From the NCBI GenBank assembly GCA_964228885.1, contig CAXRCG010000278.1, positions 26,349-90,348 of the forward strand: 64,000 nt of DNA, given 5' to 3'. The position numbers and the translations under genes were made by a program. This document shows positions 17,047 to 26,436 of this stretch, piece by piece. Every line of letters begins with the position of its first letter. Position 1 is the first letter of the stretch. Source of the stretch: UBA4582 sp964228885. GTDB lineage: Bacteria > Pseudomonadota > Gammaproteobacteria > Pseudomonadales > Azotimanducaceae. The notes under the pieces are model-generated. The model made no database searches, was not told where the DNA came from, and was given only the letters and a program-made list of their open reading frames with translations.

Positions 17047-18720
17047 CTAGGCCGCCTTATCTGAGTAGTTTGGAGTGACATTCAGCAGGCGCAACGCACC
17101 AGCCATCACCCTAGAAAATACCGGGGCAGCGATCGCACCACCACCGTACTGGTCACCCTTTGGCTCGTCTATCATGACAATGCCCACAAGTCGCGGCGAT
17201 TCCGCAGGCGTCATCCCCGCAAAGAACGCGATGTGCCTTGTATCATCGTAACCTGCGTTACCCACTTTTCTCGCCGTGCCCGTTTTACCAGCAACAGAGT
17301 AGGCTTCCATTGATGCCTTACTACCCGTGCCACTTTCAGCAACACGCTGTAACATCTTGATTAAGTCCGCAGCTACCGCCGACGACATTACACGCTGGTC
17401 GTCCATAGGACTGCGCCCAACCAGAGACAACGGCCGTTTGATACCCCCGGACGCGATTACCAAATAGGATGCCGCGAGCTGAACAGGCGTTACCTGCAGA
17501 CCATAGCCATAGGCAAACGTAGCCCGTTCAATATCTTTCCAGCGACGGTGACTTGGCAGGAACCCACTGCTTTCACCGAGCACGCCGATACCGGTACTTT
17601 CACCAAAACCTACCGAGGAGAACATGTTCCAGATCTCATACTCGTCGAGACTCAAGGCAAGTTTGGTAATTCCTACCTGACTGGATTTTTCGATGATGCC
17701 ACCCAAATCCAGCTCACCATAATTGACTGGGTCGGGAATTGTCTTCGCGCCAACCTTTACAAACCCGGGATGCGTGTTTACCACCGATTTCTTGGTGTAT
17801 TCACCTGACTCCAAAGCTACAGCCACTGTAAAAGGTTTCACCGTGCTGCCCGGTTCAAATATATCGGTTACAGCTCTATTTCTTACCGCGCCCAGATCCA
17901 AGTTGATCCTATTGTTCGGATTAAAAGAAGGCTGATTGACCAACGCGAGAATTTCTCCAGTCTGAACATCAAGAATCACGACGGAACCCGCTTTGGCGTT
18001 AAAGTATGAAATAGCTGACTTCAACTCGCGATATGCCAAATATTGAATACGGAGGTCTACACTCAACTCAAGGTTGTTGCCTGGTTGCGCTTCAGACACG
18101 GGCATGATGTCCCTGACTATGTCACCATAGCGGTTTTGGAGTACTTTTCTCTTGCCCGGCGTACCTTTTAGCCACTCATCAAAAGACAGCTCTATGCCTT
18201 CCTGCCCTCTGTCATCGATATCAGTAAAACCAACAAGGTGGGCGGTCACTTCTCCACCCGGGTAGTAACGGTGATATTCTCTTTCCGAGTAGACCCCCTT
18301 GGTTCTTAATGCAAGAATTTCATCGGCTACCGCCGGTGGGAGATGACGACGCAAGTAGATAAACCCTTTGTCTTTATTCCTTTCGATCTTCGCTCTGAAC
18401 TCATGAGTCGGGACTTCAAGCTTTTGAGCTAGTTCATCTATAGAAGCATCTGCTTTGAGCAACTCCTTCGGCTTTGCCCACAACGAGACCACTGGCGAAC
18501 TAATCGCCAACGGCTTTCCTCTTCTATCTTGAATCATTCCCCGATGAGCATTTATGCGTTTGATGCGAATTGTTCTTGCGTCACCTTGATCCTGCAAAAA
18601 GTCGTTATCAACTACATTCAGCACAATAACCCGTGCACACAGCGTCAGGGTGACAACCACAAAAAATGCAATCATCAAATAAAGTCGTATAGCATCAATT
18701 TTTCCAACAAGCTTGTCCAA
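17047..18720 (-). CDS. ftsI: Septal transpeptidase FtsI (PBP3)
   Basis: Penicillin-binding transpeptidase of the divisome. A single membrane anchor (about residues 12-34) precedes the pedestal domain and the transpeptidase domain with the SxxK motif STVKPF (near residue 294), the SxN-type motif SSQVG and the KTGTARK motif. The 557-aa length is normal for PBP3. It lies five bases downstream of ftsL. Confidence 0.97.
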   Translation of the reverse strand: MDKLVGKIDAIRLYLMIAFFVVVTLTLCARVIVLNVVDNDFLQDQGDARTIRIKRINAHRGMIQDRRGKPLAISSPVVSLWAKPKELLKADASIDELAQKLEVPTHEFRAKIERNKDKGFIYLRRHLPPAVADEILALRTKGVYSEREYHRYYPGGEVTAHLVGFTDIDDRGQEGIELSFDEWLKGTPGKRKVLQNRYGDIVRDIMPVSEAQPGNNLELSVDLRIQYLAYRELKSAISYFNAKAGSVVILDVQTGEILALVNQPSFNPNNRINLDLGAVRNRAVTDIFEPGSTVKPFTVAVALESGEYTKKSVVNTHPGFVKVGAKTIPDPVNYGELDLGGIIEKSSQVGITKLALSLDEYEIWNMFSSVGFGESTGIGVLGESSGFLPSHRRWKDIERATFAYGYGLQVTPVQLAASYLVIASGGIKRPLSLVGRSPMDDQRVMSSAVAADLIKMLQRVAESGTGSKASMEAYSVAGKTGTARKVGNAGYDDTRHIAFFAGMTPAESPRLVGIVMIDEPKGDQYGGGAIAAPVFSRVMAGALRLLNVTPNYSDKAA

Positions 18721-18725
18721 TTGAA

Positions 18726-19076
18726 CTACCTTTTAACCTGTTCCAATTGAATCTCGTTAAGCCCTGAGGCTCGACCAATCAAGACAAGATCCTTTGCCGA
18801 GGGCGTTTTCATTCCAAGTTCAGTCCGAGAGACCTGATCAACCCTTGCGTAACCAGCCCAAGCACCCTGCTCTAACAAAAACCTTTCGTAATCGCTATCA
18901 AGCAAATCCCGCTCCTTCTCCAGATCTTGCAGCTTTGAATACTGCACCCTTGTCAAATGAGCCGAGTAAATAACACCCACCGAGGAGACTCCTATCAGGA
19001 TAACGAGCCCAACAATCTGGAGCTGCTGCCATTGGAACAACCATGCAAACAATTTGACTAGTGGTGAATTTTTCAT
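18726..19076 (-). CDS. ftsL: Cell division protein FtsL
   Basis: Small bitopic divisome protein that pairs with FtsB and FtsQ. The 116-aa product has a short cytoplasmic tail, a membrane span (about residues 20-40: IVGLVILIGVSSVGVIYSA) and a heptad-repeat periplasmic helix (QYSKLQDLEKERDLLDSDYERFLLEQ), followed by the conserved ARVDQVSRTELGMKTPS segment. It sits between rsmH and ftsI as usual. Confidence 0.95.
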   Translation of the reverse strand: MKNSPLVKLFAWLFQWQQLQIVGLVILIGVSSVGVIYSAHLTRVQYSKLQDLEKERDLLDSDYERFLLEQGAWAGYARVDQVSRTELGMKTPSAKDLVLIGRASGLNEIQLEQVKR

Positions 19077-19083
19077 GCGCCAT

Positions 19084-20007
19084 CTACAACTTTTCTGCTA
19101 TTCGCATAATTGAGCTACGTGATCTTCTATTTCGCATCACTTCCTCAACGGAGGGCTTTGCTGCTTTTCCAATCAACTTCAAAGTTCGCTTTATCTCGCT
19201 ATCTCTAATTGGTAACTTATCCGGCAGTTTTTCTCCTCTGGCGAGATCTCTCATGTACCTTTTTACAATCCTGTCTTCAAGAGAGTGGAAACTGATCACC
19301 ACTAGTTTCCCACCACGGTTTAATACTTTAACTGCAGCTTTCAGCCCGGCTTCCAAATCCGCCAATTCCTGATTAATGTAAATTCGAATAGCCTGGAAAG
19401 ATCTCGTGGCAGGATGCTTGTTAGGGTCCTTGCGTGGCGTACCTTCTTCAATAATGTCGACTAGCTGGTAAGTTGTTTCTATTGCCTCGCTTGCTCGCGC
19501 AGCGACGATCTGGCGGGCAATTCTTCGCGAGAATTTTTCTTCGCCATACTTCCACAACACATAGGAGATATCTTTTTCATCCGCAGTCATTAACCACTCA
19601 GACGCTGTTTGACCATCCTGTTGATTCATCCTCATGTCCAGAGGGCCGTTTTGACTAAAACTAAAACCACGCGCCGATTCATCAAGCTGCGGAGACGAAA
19701 CACCGAGATCCATCAGTACGCCATCAACTTTTGCTATACCCTCATCGCAAAGAAATACAGCTAGATCGCAAAAAGACCCCTGTCGAATCAAAACACGGTC
19801 GTCATTCCCCAGGCGGTTTCGAGCGTGCTCGATCGCAACCAAATCCTTGTCTATAACAAGAAGTCGGCCACGACTGTTTAGCTTCTTAAGAATTTCAGCG
19901 CTATGTCCTCCTCGGCCATAGGTACAATCCACAAATACGCCCTCCGCACTCGTGACCAATGCTTCAACCGCTTCATGTCTTAACACCGTTTCATGCTTGG
20001 TAGACAT
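19084..20007 (-). CDS. rsmH: 16S rRNA m4C1402 methyltransferase RsmH
   Basis: S-adenosylmethionine-dependent N4-methyltransferase of 16S rRNA C1402. The SAM motif FVDCTYGRGGHS (about residues 25-36), the MDLGVSSPQLD motif and the C-terminal RNRRSRSSIMRIAEK are diagnostic. The ATG at 20007 follows AGGAA at eight bases and gives 307 aa; in-frame starts at 20028 and 20052 are less likely. It is the second gene of the dcw operon. Confidence 0.95.
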   Translation of the reverse strand: MSTKHETVLRHEAVEALVTSAEGVFVDCTYGRGGHSAEILKKLNSRGRLLVIDKDLVAIEHARNRLGNDDRVLIRQGSFCDLAVFLCDEGIAKVDGVLMDLGVSSPQLDESARGFSFSQNGPLDMRMNQQDGQTASEWLMTADEKDISYVLWKYGEEKFSRRIARQIVAARASEAIETTYQLVDIIEEGTPRKDPNKHPATRSFQAIRIYINQELADLEAGLKAAVKVLNRGGKLVVISFHSLEDRIVKRYMRDLARGEKLPDKLPIRDSEIKRTLKLIGKAAKPSVEEVMRNRRSRSSIMRIAEKL

Positions 20008-20060
20008 CGAGCTAATTCCTGTTGTCATGCTTCGGCACCTCAGGCCCAACACGGTATCAA

Positions 20061-20519
20061 CTACAAATGGAAATTCAGTAACTCTGGAGGATCTTCTTCG
20101 TCGATCTCACTTTCTTCCAGCCAGCTTGCTCTACAAGCATCCCAGTGCGACTCATTCCATAGCTCAAATCTATTAGTCTGGCCCACCAGTGTGGTTCGTT
20201 TTTCTAACCCTGCGTAACTTCTCAAGGGAGGCGTGAGCTGCAGCCTGCCACTAGCATCCAGCTGAATGTCTGTCGCGTGACCTACCAACAACCGCATAAA
20301 AGCACTGGTTTTCTTGTGCATACTCGGTAATGCTAGTGTTCTTCTCTGAACATCTTCCCACTCTGGCTTCGGATAAATAAGCAAACAGGTTTCCCGGGTG
20401 TCTATTGTCACGACCATTTCCCCGTTACAATGCTTCACTAGGTCGTCTCGCTCTCTTTTTGGCATCGCTATGCGACCCTTCGCATCGAGGCTTGGATTAC
20501 TAATGCCGTGAAAATTCAC
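20061..20519 (-). CDS. mraZ: Transcriptional regulator MraZ
   Basis: DNA-binding repressor of the dcw operon, with two SpoVT/AbrB-like repeats. NFHGISNPSLDAKGRIAMPKR begins the first repeat and ASGRLQLTPPLRSYAGL the second; both conserved DxxGR-type motifs are present. The start is GTG at 20519. An array of four regularly spaced MraZ-type boxes lies about 100-135 bases upstream, consistent with autoregulation. At 152 aa it is of normal size. Confidence 0.95.
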   Translation of the reverse strand: MNFHGISNPSLDAKGRIAMPKRERDDLVKHCNGEMVVTIDTRETCLLIYPKPEWEDVQRRTLALPSMHKKTSAFMRLLVGHATDIQLDASGRLQLTPPLRSYAGLEKRTTLVGQTNRFELWNESHWDACRASWLEESEIDEEDPPELLNFHL

Positions 20520-20619
20520 AATGACTTCGCCTGAGTTCGCTCAATTAATCTTTGGGGACAGAAAATAACGAAAATTACACACACGGATACTGATCTTTAG
20601 CCAATACACGGTTGTCACT

Positions 20620-20654
20620 CCCAGTAACTCCCACAAAAACACACAATTACCCAC
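20620..20654 (-). promoter_or_regulatory. MraZ operator: four boxes at 10-base period
   Basis: On the minus strand GTGGG, GTGTG, GTGGG and CTGGG occur with exactly five bases between each, at 20650-54, 20640-44, 20630-34 and 20620-24. Known MraZ operators are runs of TGGG-containing repeats of this period upstream of mraZ. The rest of the 379-base gap between rnpB and mraZ showed nothing else convincing. Confidence 0.75.
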
Positions 20655-20898
20655 CTTTCTTCACTGTGCACCTTATGAATGGGGAGACTGCTTGTCAATA
20701 GATGCAAAACCGGCATTTGTCTTTAAAACACAAGGACTTAGCAGATTTTGAGCGACCTAGATTAATCACGGGAACAAATCACGATTTAATACATCGAGAT
20801 ACTTTCGATACTTAAAGTGGTTTCTTAAGTGGTAAGAGGGCAGCGCAGATATAGACCGAATAGGAATAATAAACTAGCTTTATATAACTTAAAAGATA

Positions 20899-21238
20899 GA
20901 GAGTTGACCGATAAGCCGGGTTCTGTCGTGGACAATCATTCATCTGCGATACATGTCACCATGTACCTGAAGCAACCTACCCGAATCCAATTGCGGGCCG
21001 CAACCACAGATTCCTATTTGGTTTTGCTCCGAGTGGGGTTTACATTGCCGCGCTCGTTACCGACCACGCGGTGCGCTCTTACCGCACCATTTCACCCTTA
21101 CCGACAAAGTCGGCGGTATATTTTCTGCTGCACTTTCCGTGGACTCACGTCCCCCAGGCGTTACCTGGCACTCTGCCCTATGGAGCCCGGACTTTCCTCT
21201 ACTACCATTTGGTAACAGCGATTGCCTAGTCAACTCTC
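20899..21238 (-). ncRNA. rnpB: RNase P RNA, bacterial type A
   Basis: Catalytic RNA that matures tRNA 5' ends with the protein RnpA. The P4 sequences are clear: GAGGAAAGTCCGGGCTCC near the 5' end and the 3' element AGAACCCGGCTTATCGG. The 5' GAGAGTTGAC and 3' GTCAACTCTC ends are fully complementary and form helix P1, which fixes the limits. The internal CCTGGGGGACGTGAGTCCACGG region also matches the family. About 340 nt, somewhat shorter than in E. coli. It lies just downstream of rsmI and upstream of mraZ, a common gammaproteobacterial order. Confidence 0.95.
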
Positions 21239-21306
21239 AGGCGAAGGTTACACTTATGACGCACAATCAACAATGCATTTTGCTGCGTTGTCATAGACAA
21301 CTTAGC

Positions 21307-22131
21307 TTAAACTTTTTCTTTCAAAGCAATCTCATAAAACACTTTTTTGCTGACACCGGTTAACTGATGCGCGACTTTTGCCGCTTTGCTCGGCGGAAGC
21401 TCGAGCAAAAGAGTACGCATCAGAGTAGCTTCATCGGAAAACTCGGGCTTTTCCCCTATGCCCTCAAGTATCACGACAAATTCTCCGCGCTGAGTAATTT
21501 CGTTGTTTTCAAGCGCCGAAGTTGCTTCAGCGAGAGAACCTTGCCAAAACGTTTCGTAGTGTTTGGTTATTTCTCTTGCGATCATCACCCGGCGTTCTTG
21601 CCCAAAAGCCTTGCACATCGACGTGATCGTTTCTGTGATGCGATGTGGTGCCTCGTAAAAAACCATCGTTCTGACTTCTGAATTCAAGGTTTCCAGCACT
21701 CTCTGACGCGCCACCACTTTTGCGGGCAGAAAACCTTCAAAACAGAATCGATCGGTAGACATTCCACTGACAGAAAGCCCGGCAACAGCCGCGCTACAAC
21801 CGGGCACAGGTACAACTGCAATGTTCTTAGCAAGCGCATCTCGCACTAACCGGTATCCTGGGTCAGCGATGAGAGGTGTACCCGCATCAGAAATTAGGGC
21901 TATGGATTTATTTTCCTCTAATAGTGCAACCAGACCAGCTGACGATTCTGTCTCGTTATGTTCATGATAGCTCAGCATGGGTGTCGAGATATTGTAATGC
22001 ACCAACAATCTCTTACTATGCCGCGTGTCTTCTGCCGCAATGAAATCGACCTTCTTCAACACAGACACAGCCCGATAAGTCATATCTTCCAGGTTACCAA
22101 TCGGCGTCGCAACCACATAAAGTACGCTCAT
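21307..22131 (-). CDS. rsmI: 16S rRNA 2'-O-ribose C1402 methyltransferase RsmI
   Basis: SAM-dependent methyltransferase of the tetrapyrrole-methylase fold acting on 16S rRNA C1402, the same nucleotide that RsmH methylates at N4. The family motifs VVATPIGNLEDMTYRAV, AAEDTRHS, LISDAGTPLIADPGYRLV and VPVPGCSA are present; length 274 aa is normal. It is divergent from lpoA. Confidence 0.96.
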   Translation of the reverse strand: MSVLYVVATPIGNLEDMTYRAVSVLKKVDFIAAEDTRHSKRLLVHYNISTPMLSYHEHNETESSAGLVALLEENKSIALISDAGTPLIADPGYRLVRDALAKNIAVVPVPGCSAAVAGLSVSGMSTDRFCFEGFLPAKVVARQRVLETLNSEVRTMVFYEAPHRITETITSMCKAFGQERRVMIAREITKHYETFWQGSLAEATSALENNEITQRGEFVVILEGIGEKPEFSDEATLMRTLLLELPPSKAAKVAHQLTGVSKKVFYEIALKEKV

Positions 22132-22244
22132 ATAAATCTTCCATCGGAATCGGAGGTAAACCTATACAGAATCGTGACACAATCCTACAGCGGGTTGAAA
22201 TCAAATAGGTTAGGATAGGCCCGAACAAACCAAGATCTTACACT

Positions 22245-24134
22245 ATGTTTCACCACTATCCCTCCCATGCTTGCTTGAGTGCAAAAAATCACTTTCACTG
22301 TGTTGTTCGCGCAGCAAGCGTACTATCTTTCGCTGTCTTACTGTCATCTTGCGCATCAGAACTAGGTACTCAAAATACTCGCCCTGTTGAGCGCACTGAC
22401 CCCAACGACATTCTTGAGACAAAAAGTCTTAGAGACATTGAATCCTTGCTGATTCAAGCGGATCAGAGCGAACCCGGCAAAGCGAAAGTCTTGAGATTAT
22501 ATGCAGCGGAGCTAGCTCTCCTCAACACGGAAGACGCGACTCGCGCAAGAAAAATCACCGACTTGATCGCCAATGACTTCCCTCCAGAGCTTCTCAAAAG
22601 ATACCTCCTCGTGCTGATCAAAATAGCGCTGCTGGAAAGCGAACCCAGAAGAGCACTCGAACTGCTGGCGGAGCCTAAACTGCTAGCAACCCCCTTGAGA
22701 AAAAGCCACCAGCTTGAGGTAGGAAAGCTGCGTGCGCAGGCCTACTATCAATCGCGCAGTTATCTCGCTAGCGCCAGGGAACGCATTTTTTACAACAAAT
22801 TTTTGACGCTAGACCAGCGCGCAAAAAATCACGAGATGATATTTTCAACCTTACTGGAAATACCAACCAAGAGCCTCGCAACACAAGCAGAGAAAGCTAT
22901 AACCAGCGATCTACGGGGCTGGCTTGCTTTGGCTACGATGACTAAACAGTTCCAGAATAATCCGCTGCAGCAATACGAAGCGCTCACTAATTGGCAAAGG
23001 GTTTGGGGGCAACATCCAGCATCCACACAGTTACCATTGAGTCTAAGCATCTTAGCTCAAGTCATTTCGAGCCAACCCAAAAGCATTGCGCTACTGTTAC
23101 CTACCAACGGCCCACTTGGACCATTTGGTCGAGCGATCAGAGATGCCATCATAGCCTCGCACTATCATCTAAATGGTCAAGCAGAGATGCGCGTCTATGA
23201 TACCTCGAGCCAAAATGTACTGAATCTAGTAGACCGTGCTACTACCAGTGGCGCAGAGTTGATTATTGGCCCTCTTGACAGAAACAACGTTAACACGCTG
23301 GCATTACAATCAAGCTTGCCAGTGCCTGTGCTTGCGCTAAACAGAAGCGTCGAGCCGGCGAGGAACAGTGATATTTATCAGTTTGGACTAGCGCCTGAAG
23401 ACGAGATGATACAGGTTGCCGACCAAGCTTTTTTGGACGGCAACAAAAAGGTCCTCGCTTTGTTTCCCGACAGTGCTTGGGGTAATCGCAACTTCGAAAC
23501 CTTCAAAAGCCATTGGCTTGACCTAGGAGGCTCTATTGTTGATTCATCATCTTATTCTAGCCAAAAAAGCTATGCGGACCTGGTCAAGTCATTGCTGAAC
23601 GTTGACGAAAGCGAACTCCGATCCGGCGACCTTAGACGTATTGTTGGAAAACGTTTCGAATTCACTCCCAGAAGACGACAGGATATCGACTTTATTTTTC
23701 TGTTAGGTGACCCTGCACAAGCCAGAGGCATCAACCCTACACTAGCTTTTTTCTACGCTGAGGATATTCCGGTATATTCAACTTCCCACGTTCACGAGCT
23801 AGACGACTCAAAAATCGACTCTATCGACCTTAATGGCATTCGTTTCTGCGATATTCCCTGGAAGATTTCGGAAGGAGATCCAATTCAACTATCAATAAAG
23901 GCTGCCTGGCCACTATCTCAGGCTCAGATGGCGCCGTTTTTCGCCCTCGGCGTAGATGCGTACAGGATTTTTCCACGTCTCGAACAACTCAAGAAGATCA
24001 AGACCGACAAGGTTTACGGATCAACCGGTGTGCTACAGCTTGATAAAAACAACATCATTACTCGCAAGCTGATGTGGGCTCAATATCAAAACGGCGAAGT
24101 GATGACCGCGCCCCTGACCCGCGATGCAAGCTAA
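22245..24134 (+). CDS. lpoA: Outer-membrane lipoprotein LpoA (LppC family), PBP activator
   Basis: Outer-membrane lipoprotein that in E. coli activates the synthase PBP1a. The 629-aa precursor has a signal peptide ending in a lipobox with the acylated cysteine near residue 36 (LLSSC), a helical TPR-like N-terminal half, and a C-terminal periplasmic-binding-protein-like half (IALLLPTNGPLGPFGRAIRDAI... onward). It starts the lpoA-yraN-dolP plus-strand group divergent from rsmI, as in E. coli. Confidence 0.9.
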   Translation: MFHHYPSHACLSAKNHFHCVVRAASVLSFAVLLSSCASELGTQNTRPVERTDPNDILETKSLRDIESLLIQADQSEPGKAKVLRLYAAELALLNTEDATRARKITDLIANDFPPELLKRYLLVLIKIALLESEPRRALELLAEPKLLATPLRKSHQLEVGKLRAQAYYQSRSYLASARERIFYNKFLTLDQRAKNHEMIFSTLLEIPTKSLATQAEKAITSDLRGWLALATMTKQFQNNPLQQYEALTNWQRVWGQHPASTQLPLSLSILAQVISSQPKSIALLLPTNGPLGPFGRAIRDAIIASHYHLNGQAEMRVYDTSSQNVLNLVDRATTSGAELIIGPLDRNNVNTLALQSSLPVPVLALNRSVEPARNSDIYQFGLAPEDEMIQVADQAFLDGNKKVLALFPDSAWGNRNFETFKSHWLDLGGSIVDSSSYSSQKSYADLVKSLLNVDESELRSGDLRRIVGKRFEFTPRRRQDIDFIFLLGDPAQARGINPTLAFFYAEDIPVYSTSHVHELDDSKIDSIDLNGIRFCDIPWKISEGDPIQLSIKAAWPLSQAQMAPFFALGVDAYRIFPRLEQLKKIKTDKVYGSTGVLQLDKNNIITRKLMWAQYQNGEVMTAPLTRDAS

Positions 24135-24149
24135 TCATTACCCATTACG

Positions 24150-24506
24150 ATGAGCGAATCTACGGTCAGTGTTGGACAAAGAGCTGAAGCTGAAGCATGG
24201 GAATTTCTGGCATCAAAGGGTTATGAACTCGTTGAAAAAAATTTCAGCTGCCGTTCCGGCGAGATTGACCTCATTATAAGAGATGACCAGACATTGATAT
24301 TTGTTGAGGTAAGGTTTCGGCAAAATTCATTACATGGCAGCGGAGCAGAGACAGTGACATCGGCGAAACGAAGGCGGATAATCCTTACCGCAAGCTATTT
24401 CCTGCAGGCTAACCCTGATGACGGAGACAGAGACTTCAGATTCGATGTAATCTCTATGAGTCCCACAATTGACTGGATTCAAGACGCCTTTACATTAAAT
24501 GATTAA
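24150..24506 (+). CDS. yraN: YraN family endonuclease-like protein (UPF0102)
   Basis: A 118-aa protein with the restriction-endonuclease-like UPF0102 fold: GQRAEAEAWEFLASKGYELVEKNFSCRSGEIDLI and FVEVRFR carry the E, D and ExK-like (EVR) positions of the family core. Biological role is not established. It follows lpoA by 15 bases. In relatives diaA/gmhA lies between yraN and dolP; here only 46 bases separate them. Confidence 0.92.
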   Translation: MSESTVSVGQRAEAEAWEFLASKGYELVEKNFSCRSGEIDLIIRDDQTLIFVEVRFRQNSLHGSGAETVTSAKRRRIILTASYFLQANPDDGDRDFRFDVISMSPTIDWIQDAFTLND

Positions 24507-24552
24507 CCAGTTGTACAAAATTGATTTCACCGGAACAACGCAGAGGCAACCT

Positions 24553-25110
24553 ATGAAATTGTATCGCTACCTATTACTCCTGACACCACTCTTTTTCTTA
24601 CAGGGTTGTTCCAGTGTTACCGGCCCAACCTCTGAAGACCTCGGTAAACGCACGCTGGGAACAGTGTGGGACGACCAGATGATAGAGTCCCGTGGAAAAG
24701 CGAATATTCGAGCCGCTCACGAAAAACTAAAAAAAGCACATATCAATATTACCTCGTTCAACGGCATGGTTTTACTGACAGGGCAAGTTGCGTCGGAGGA
24801 ACTCAAGAGTGCCGCCGCCGCCTCAATTAACGATCTTCGAAAGGTCAGAACAGTCCATAATGAGCTGGAAGTCGCCGGGCCAACCGCGTTAATGGCGAGA
24901 ACCAACGACTCTTGGCTTACGACCAAAGTTAAAACAGGGCTGCTTTCCTCAAGTGACACAGAAGGCGGCAGGATAAAAGTCGTGACTGAGAACGGCGTTG
25001 TATACCTCATGGGTTTACTTACCCGCAGCGAAGCTGAGGCCGCGGTTGAAAAGACGCGAAAGGTATTTGGTGTTCAAAAGATTGTAAAAGTCTTCGAGTA
25101 CATCAATTAG
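24553..25110 (+). CDS. dolP: BON-domain lipoprotein DolP
   Basis: Outer-membrane lipoprotein with two BON domains (about residues 48-115 and 125-185), which in E. coli supports envelope integrity and binds anionic phospholipid. A signal peptide and lipobox (LLLLTPLFFLQGC) are evident. The ATG at 24553 follows AGAGG and is preferred over an ATG at 24499 that overlaps yraN; product 185 aa. Both BON domains keep the GxVxLxG motif (GMVLLTG, GVVYLMG). Confidence 0.9.
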   Translation: MKLYRYLLLLTPLFFLQGCSSVTGPTSEDLGKRTLGTVWDDQMIESRGKANIRAAHEKLKKAHINITSFNGMVLLTGQVASEELKSAAAASINDLRKVRTVHNELEVAGPTALMARTNDSWLTTKVKTGLLSSSDTEGGRIKVVTENGVVYLMGLLTRSEAEAAVEKTRKVFGVQKIVKVFEYIN

Positions 25111-25199
25111 TTCGCTTGAATCCACAACATGACTACAGAGGCTGCAGCAACAGATGCTTCGCACAAATACTCGCCGAGCGACAAGATGTGGATAGAAAC

Positions 25200-25613
25200 C
25201 TACTTCACAACCTTTAGCGCTGGGGGACCTGCCTTTTTAGTAGGCTGGGGTGGCGGTTCGGGTTTTGCTTCTTCACGGGGAAACCACATCCCCTCACCAT
25301 TTTCTTTAGCGACAATACCCAAAACAGCTTCTATAGGTGCAAAAATCTCGTGGGGCACGCCTCCGAATCGGCCGCTGAAAGCGACATGTTGATCGGTGAT
25401 CACGAGATCTCTGATCGCCATCGGACCTATATTTAAGACGATTTGGCCGTCTTTTACGAAGTCCATTGGTACAGATGTATTGCTAGCGTGAGCGTCGACG
25501 ATCAGATAGGGCGTGCAGTTGTTATCAAGGATCCACTCGTTTATCGCCCTGAGAACGTAGGGCACAGAGGAACTCATTGTCATAGTAGCTGCTCTATCTT
25601 TCTCATCAGACAT
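25200..25613 (-). CDS. sspB: ClpXP adaptor SspB
   Basis: Adaptor that delivers ssrA-tagged proteins to ClpXP. The N-terminal substrate-binding domain begins SSVPYVLRAINEWILDNNCTPYLIVDA and holds the AFSGRFGG motif; a proline-rich linker (EPPPQPTKK) leads to the short C-terminal ClpX-binding tail PALKVVK. Length 137 aa. An internal ATG at 25583 fits the usual start better by homology, but neither start has a clear ribosome site. Follows sspA by 36 bases. Confidence 0.93.
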   Translation of the reverse strand: MSDEKDRAATMTMSSSVPYVLRAINEWILDNNCTPYLIVDAHASNTSVPMDFVKDGQIVLNIGPMAIRDLVITDQHVAFSGRFGGVPHEIFAPIEAVLGIVAKENGEGMWFPREEAKPEPPPQPTKKAGPPALKVVK

Positions 25614-25649
25614 CTGTGCTTTGAATACCTTTCTCTGACCTTTTGGGTG

Positions 25650-26282
25650 CTAGTCGCGCATGTCCAGCTCAGCTTCAGACAAACTCGCCTGAAATGAATC
25701 TCTTTCGAACATTCTGTCCATGTAATCAAGAATTGGTTTACCTTGCTTTGGCGGTAATTCGATGCCTAACACTGGTAAACGCCAAAGGATCGGTCCAACA
25801 CAGCAGTCTACAAGTGTGAACTCCTCACTCATAAAAAAAGGCTTGCCGTCAAATATTGGCGCAATAGTCACTAGACTTTCTCGTAACTCCTTTCGAGCAC
25901 GATCGATCACGGTATCTTTGGATTTTCCAGCCATGATCGTATCAACCGCTGTGCACCAGTCGCGCTGTATGCGGTGCACAAATAACCTGCTCTGGGCTCT
26001 AGCAACAGGGTAAACAGGCAATAAAGGTGGATGAGGAAAACGCTCATCCAGATACTCCATAATTACCTGTGATTGATACAACACCAGATCACGGTCAATA
26101 AGCGTGGGCAGACTATTGTAAGGGTTTAGGTCCGTCAAATCCTCAGGGATGTGGGCTGGATCAACGTCGATAATTTCTACCGCAACGCCTTTCTCTGCCA
26201 ATACGAGTCGTACCCTTTGGCTGTAATGATCATTTCCATCGGAATAAAAAATCATTGATGAGTGTTTTGCAACGACCCCCAT
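25650..26282 (-). CDS. sspA: Stringent starvation protein A SspA
   Basis: RNA polymerase-associated protein with a glutathione-transferase fold. The start MGVVAKHSSMIFYSDGNDHYSQRVRLVLAEKGV is characteristic; the position equivalent to the GST catalytic residue is occupied by the family's HYS, and no glutathione activity is expected. The conserved FVDCCxGP-type segment (LVDCCVGPILWRLP) is present. 210 aa. Pairs with sspB downstream of the bc1 operon. Confidence 0.95.
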   Translation of the reverse strand: MGVVAKHSSMIFYSDGNDHYSQRVRLVLAEKGVAVEIIDVDPAHIPEDLTDLNPYNSLPTLIDRDLVLYQSQVIMEYLDERFPHPPLLPVYPVARAQSRLFVHRIQRDWCTAVDTIMAGKSKDTVIDRARKELRESLVTIAPIFDGKPFFMSEEFTLVDCCVGPILWRLPVLGIELPPKQGKPILDYMDRMFERDSFQASLSEAELDMRD

Positions 26283-26379
26283 CTATTCACCTCTCAATTG
26301 TTATATTTCTGACGAACCCATCACAAATCCGCATTTTGGCACGACTCCGTGATGAAAAATAAAGTTAACTCTTTCTCAC

Positions 26380-26405
26380 AAAAGAACCCATCATTGTTGA
26401 CGGGT
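26380..26405 (-). terminator. Putative terminator after petC
   Basis: On the minus strand ACCCGTCA, loop ACAA, TGATGGGT (one G-U pair) is followed by TCTTTTG. It lies 32-57 bases past the petC stop, between petC and sspA. Confidence 0.5.
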
Positions 26406-26436
26406 CCGAGTTAACCGCTCTGGCTAAAAAATCTGA

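Noticed and set aside
25129..25392. Plus-strand frame opposite sspB
   Set aside because: It is the shadow of sspB with low-complexity translation and no recognisable family.
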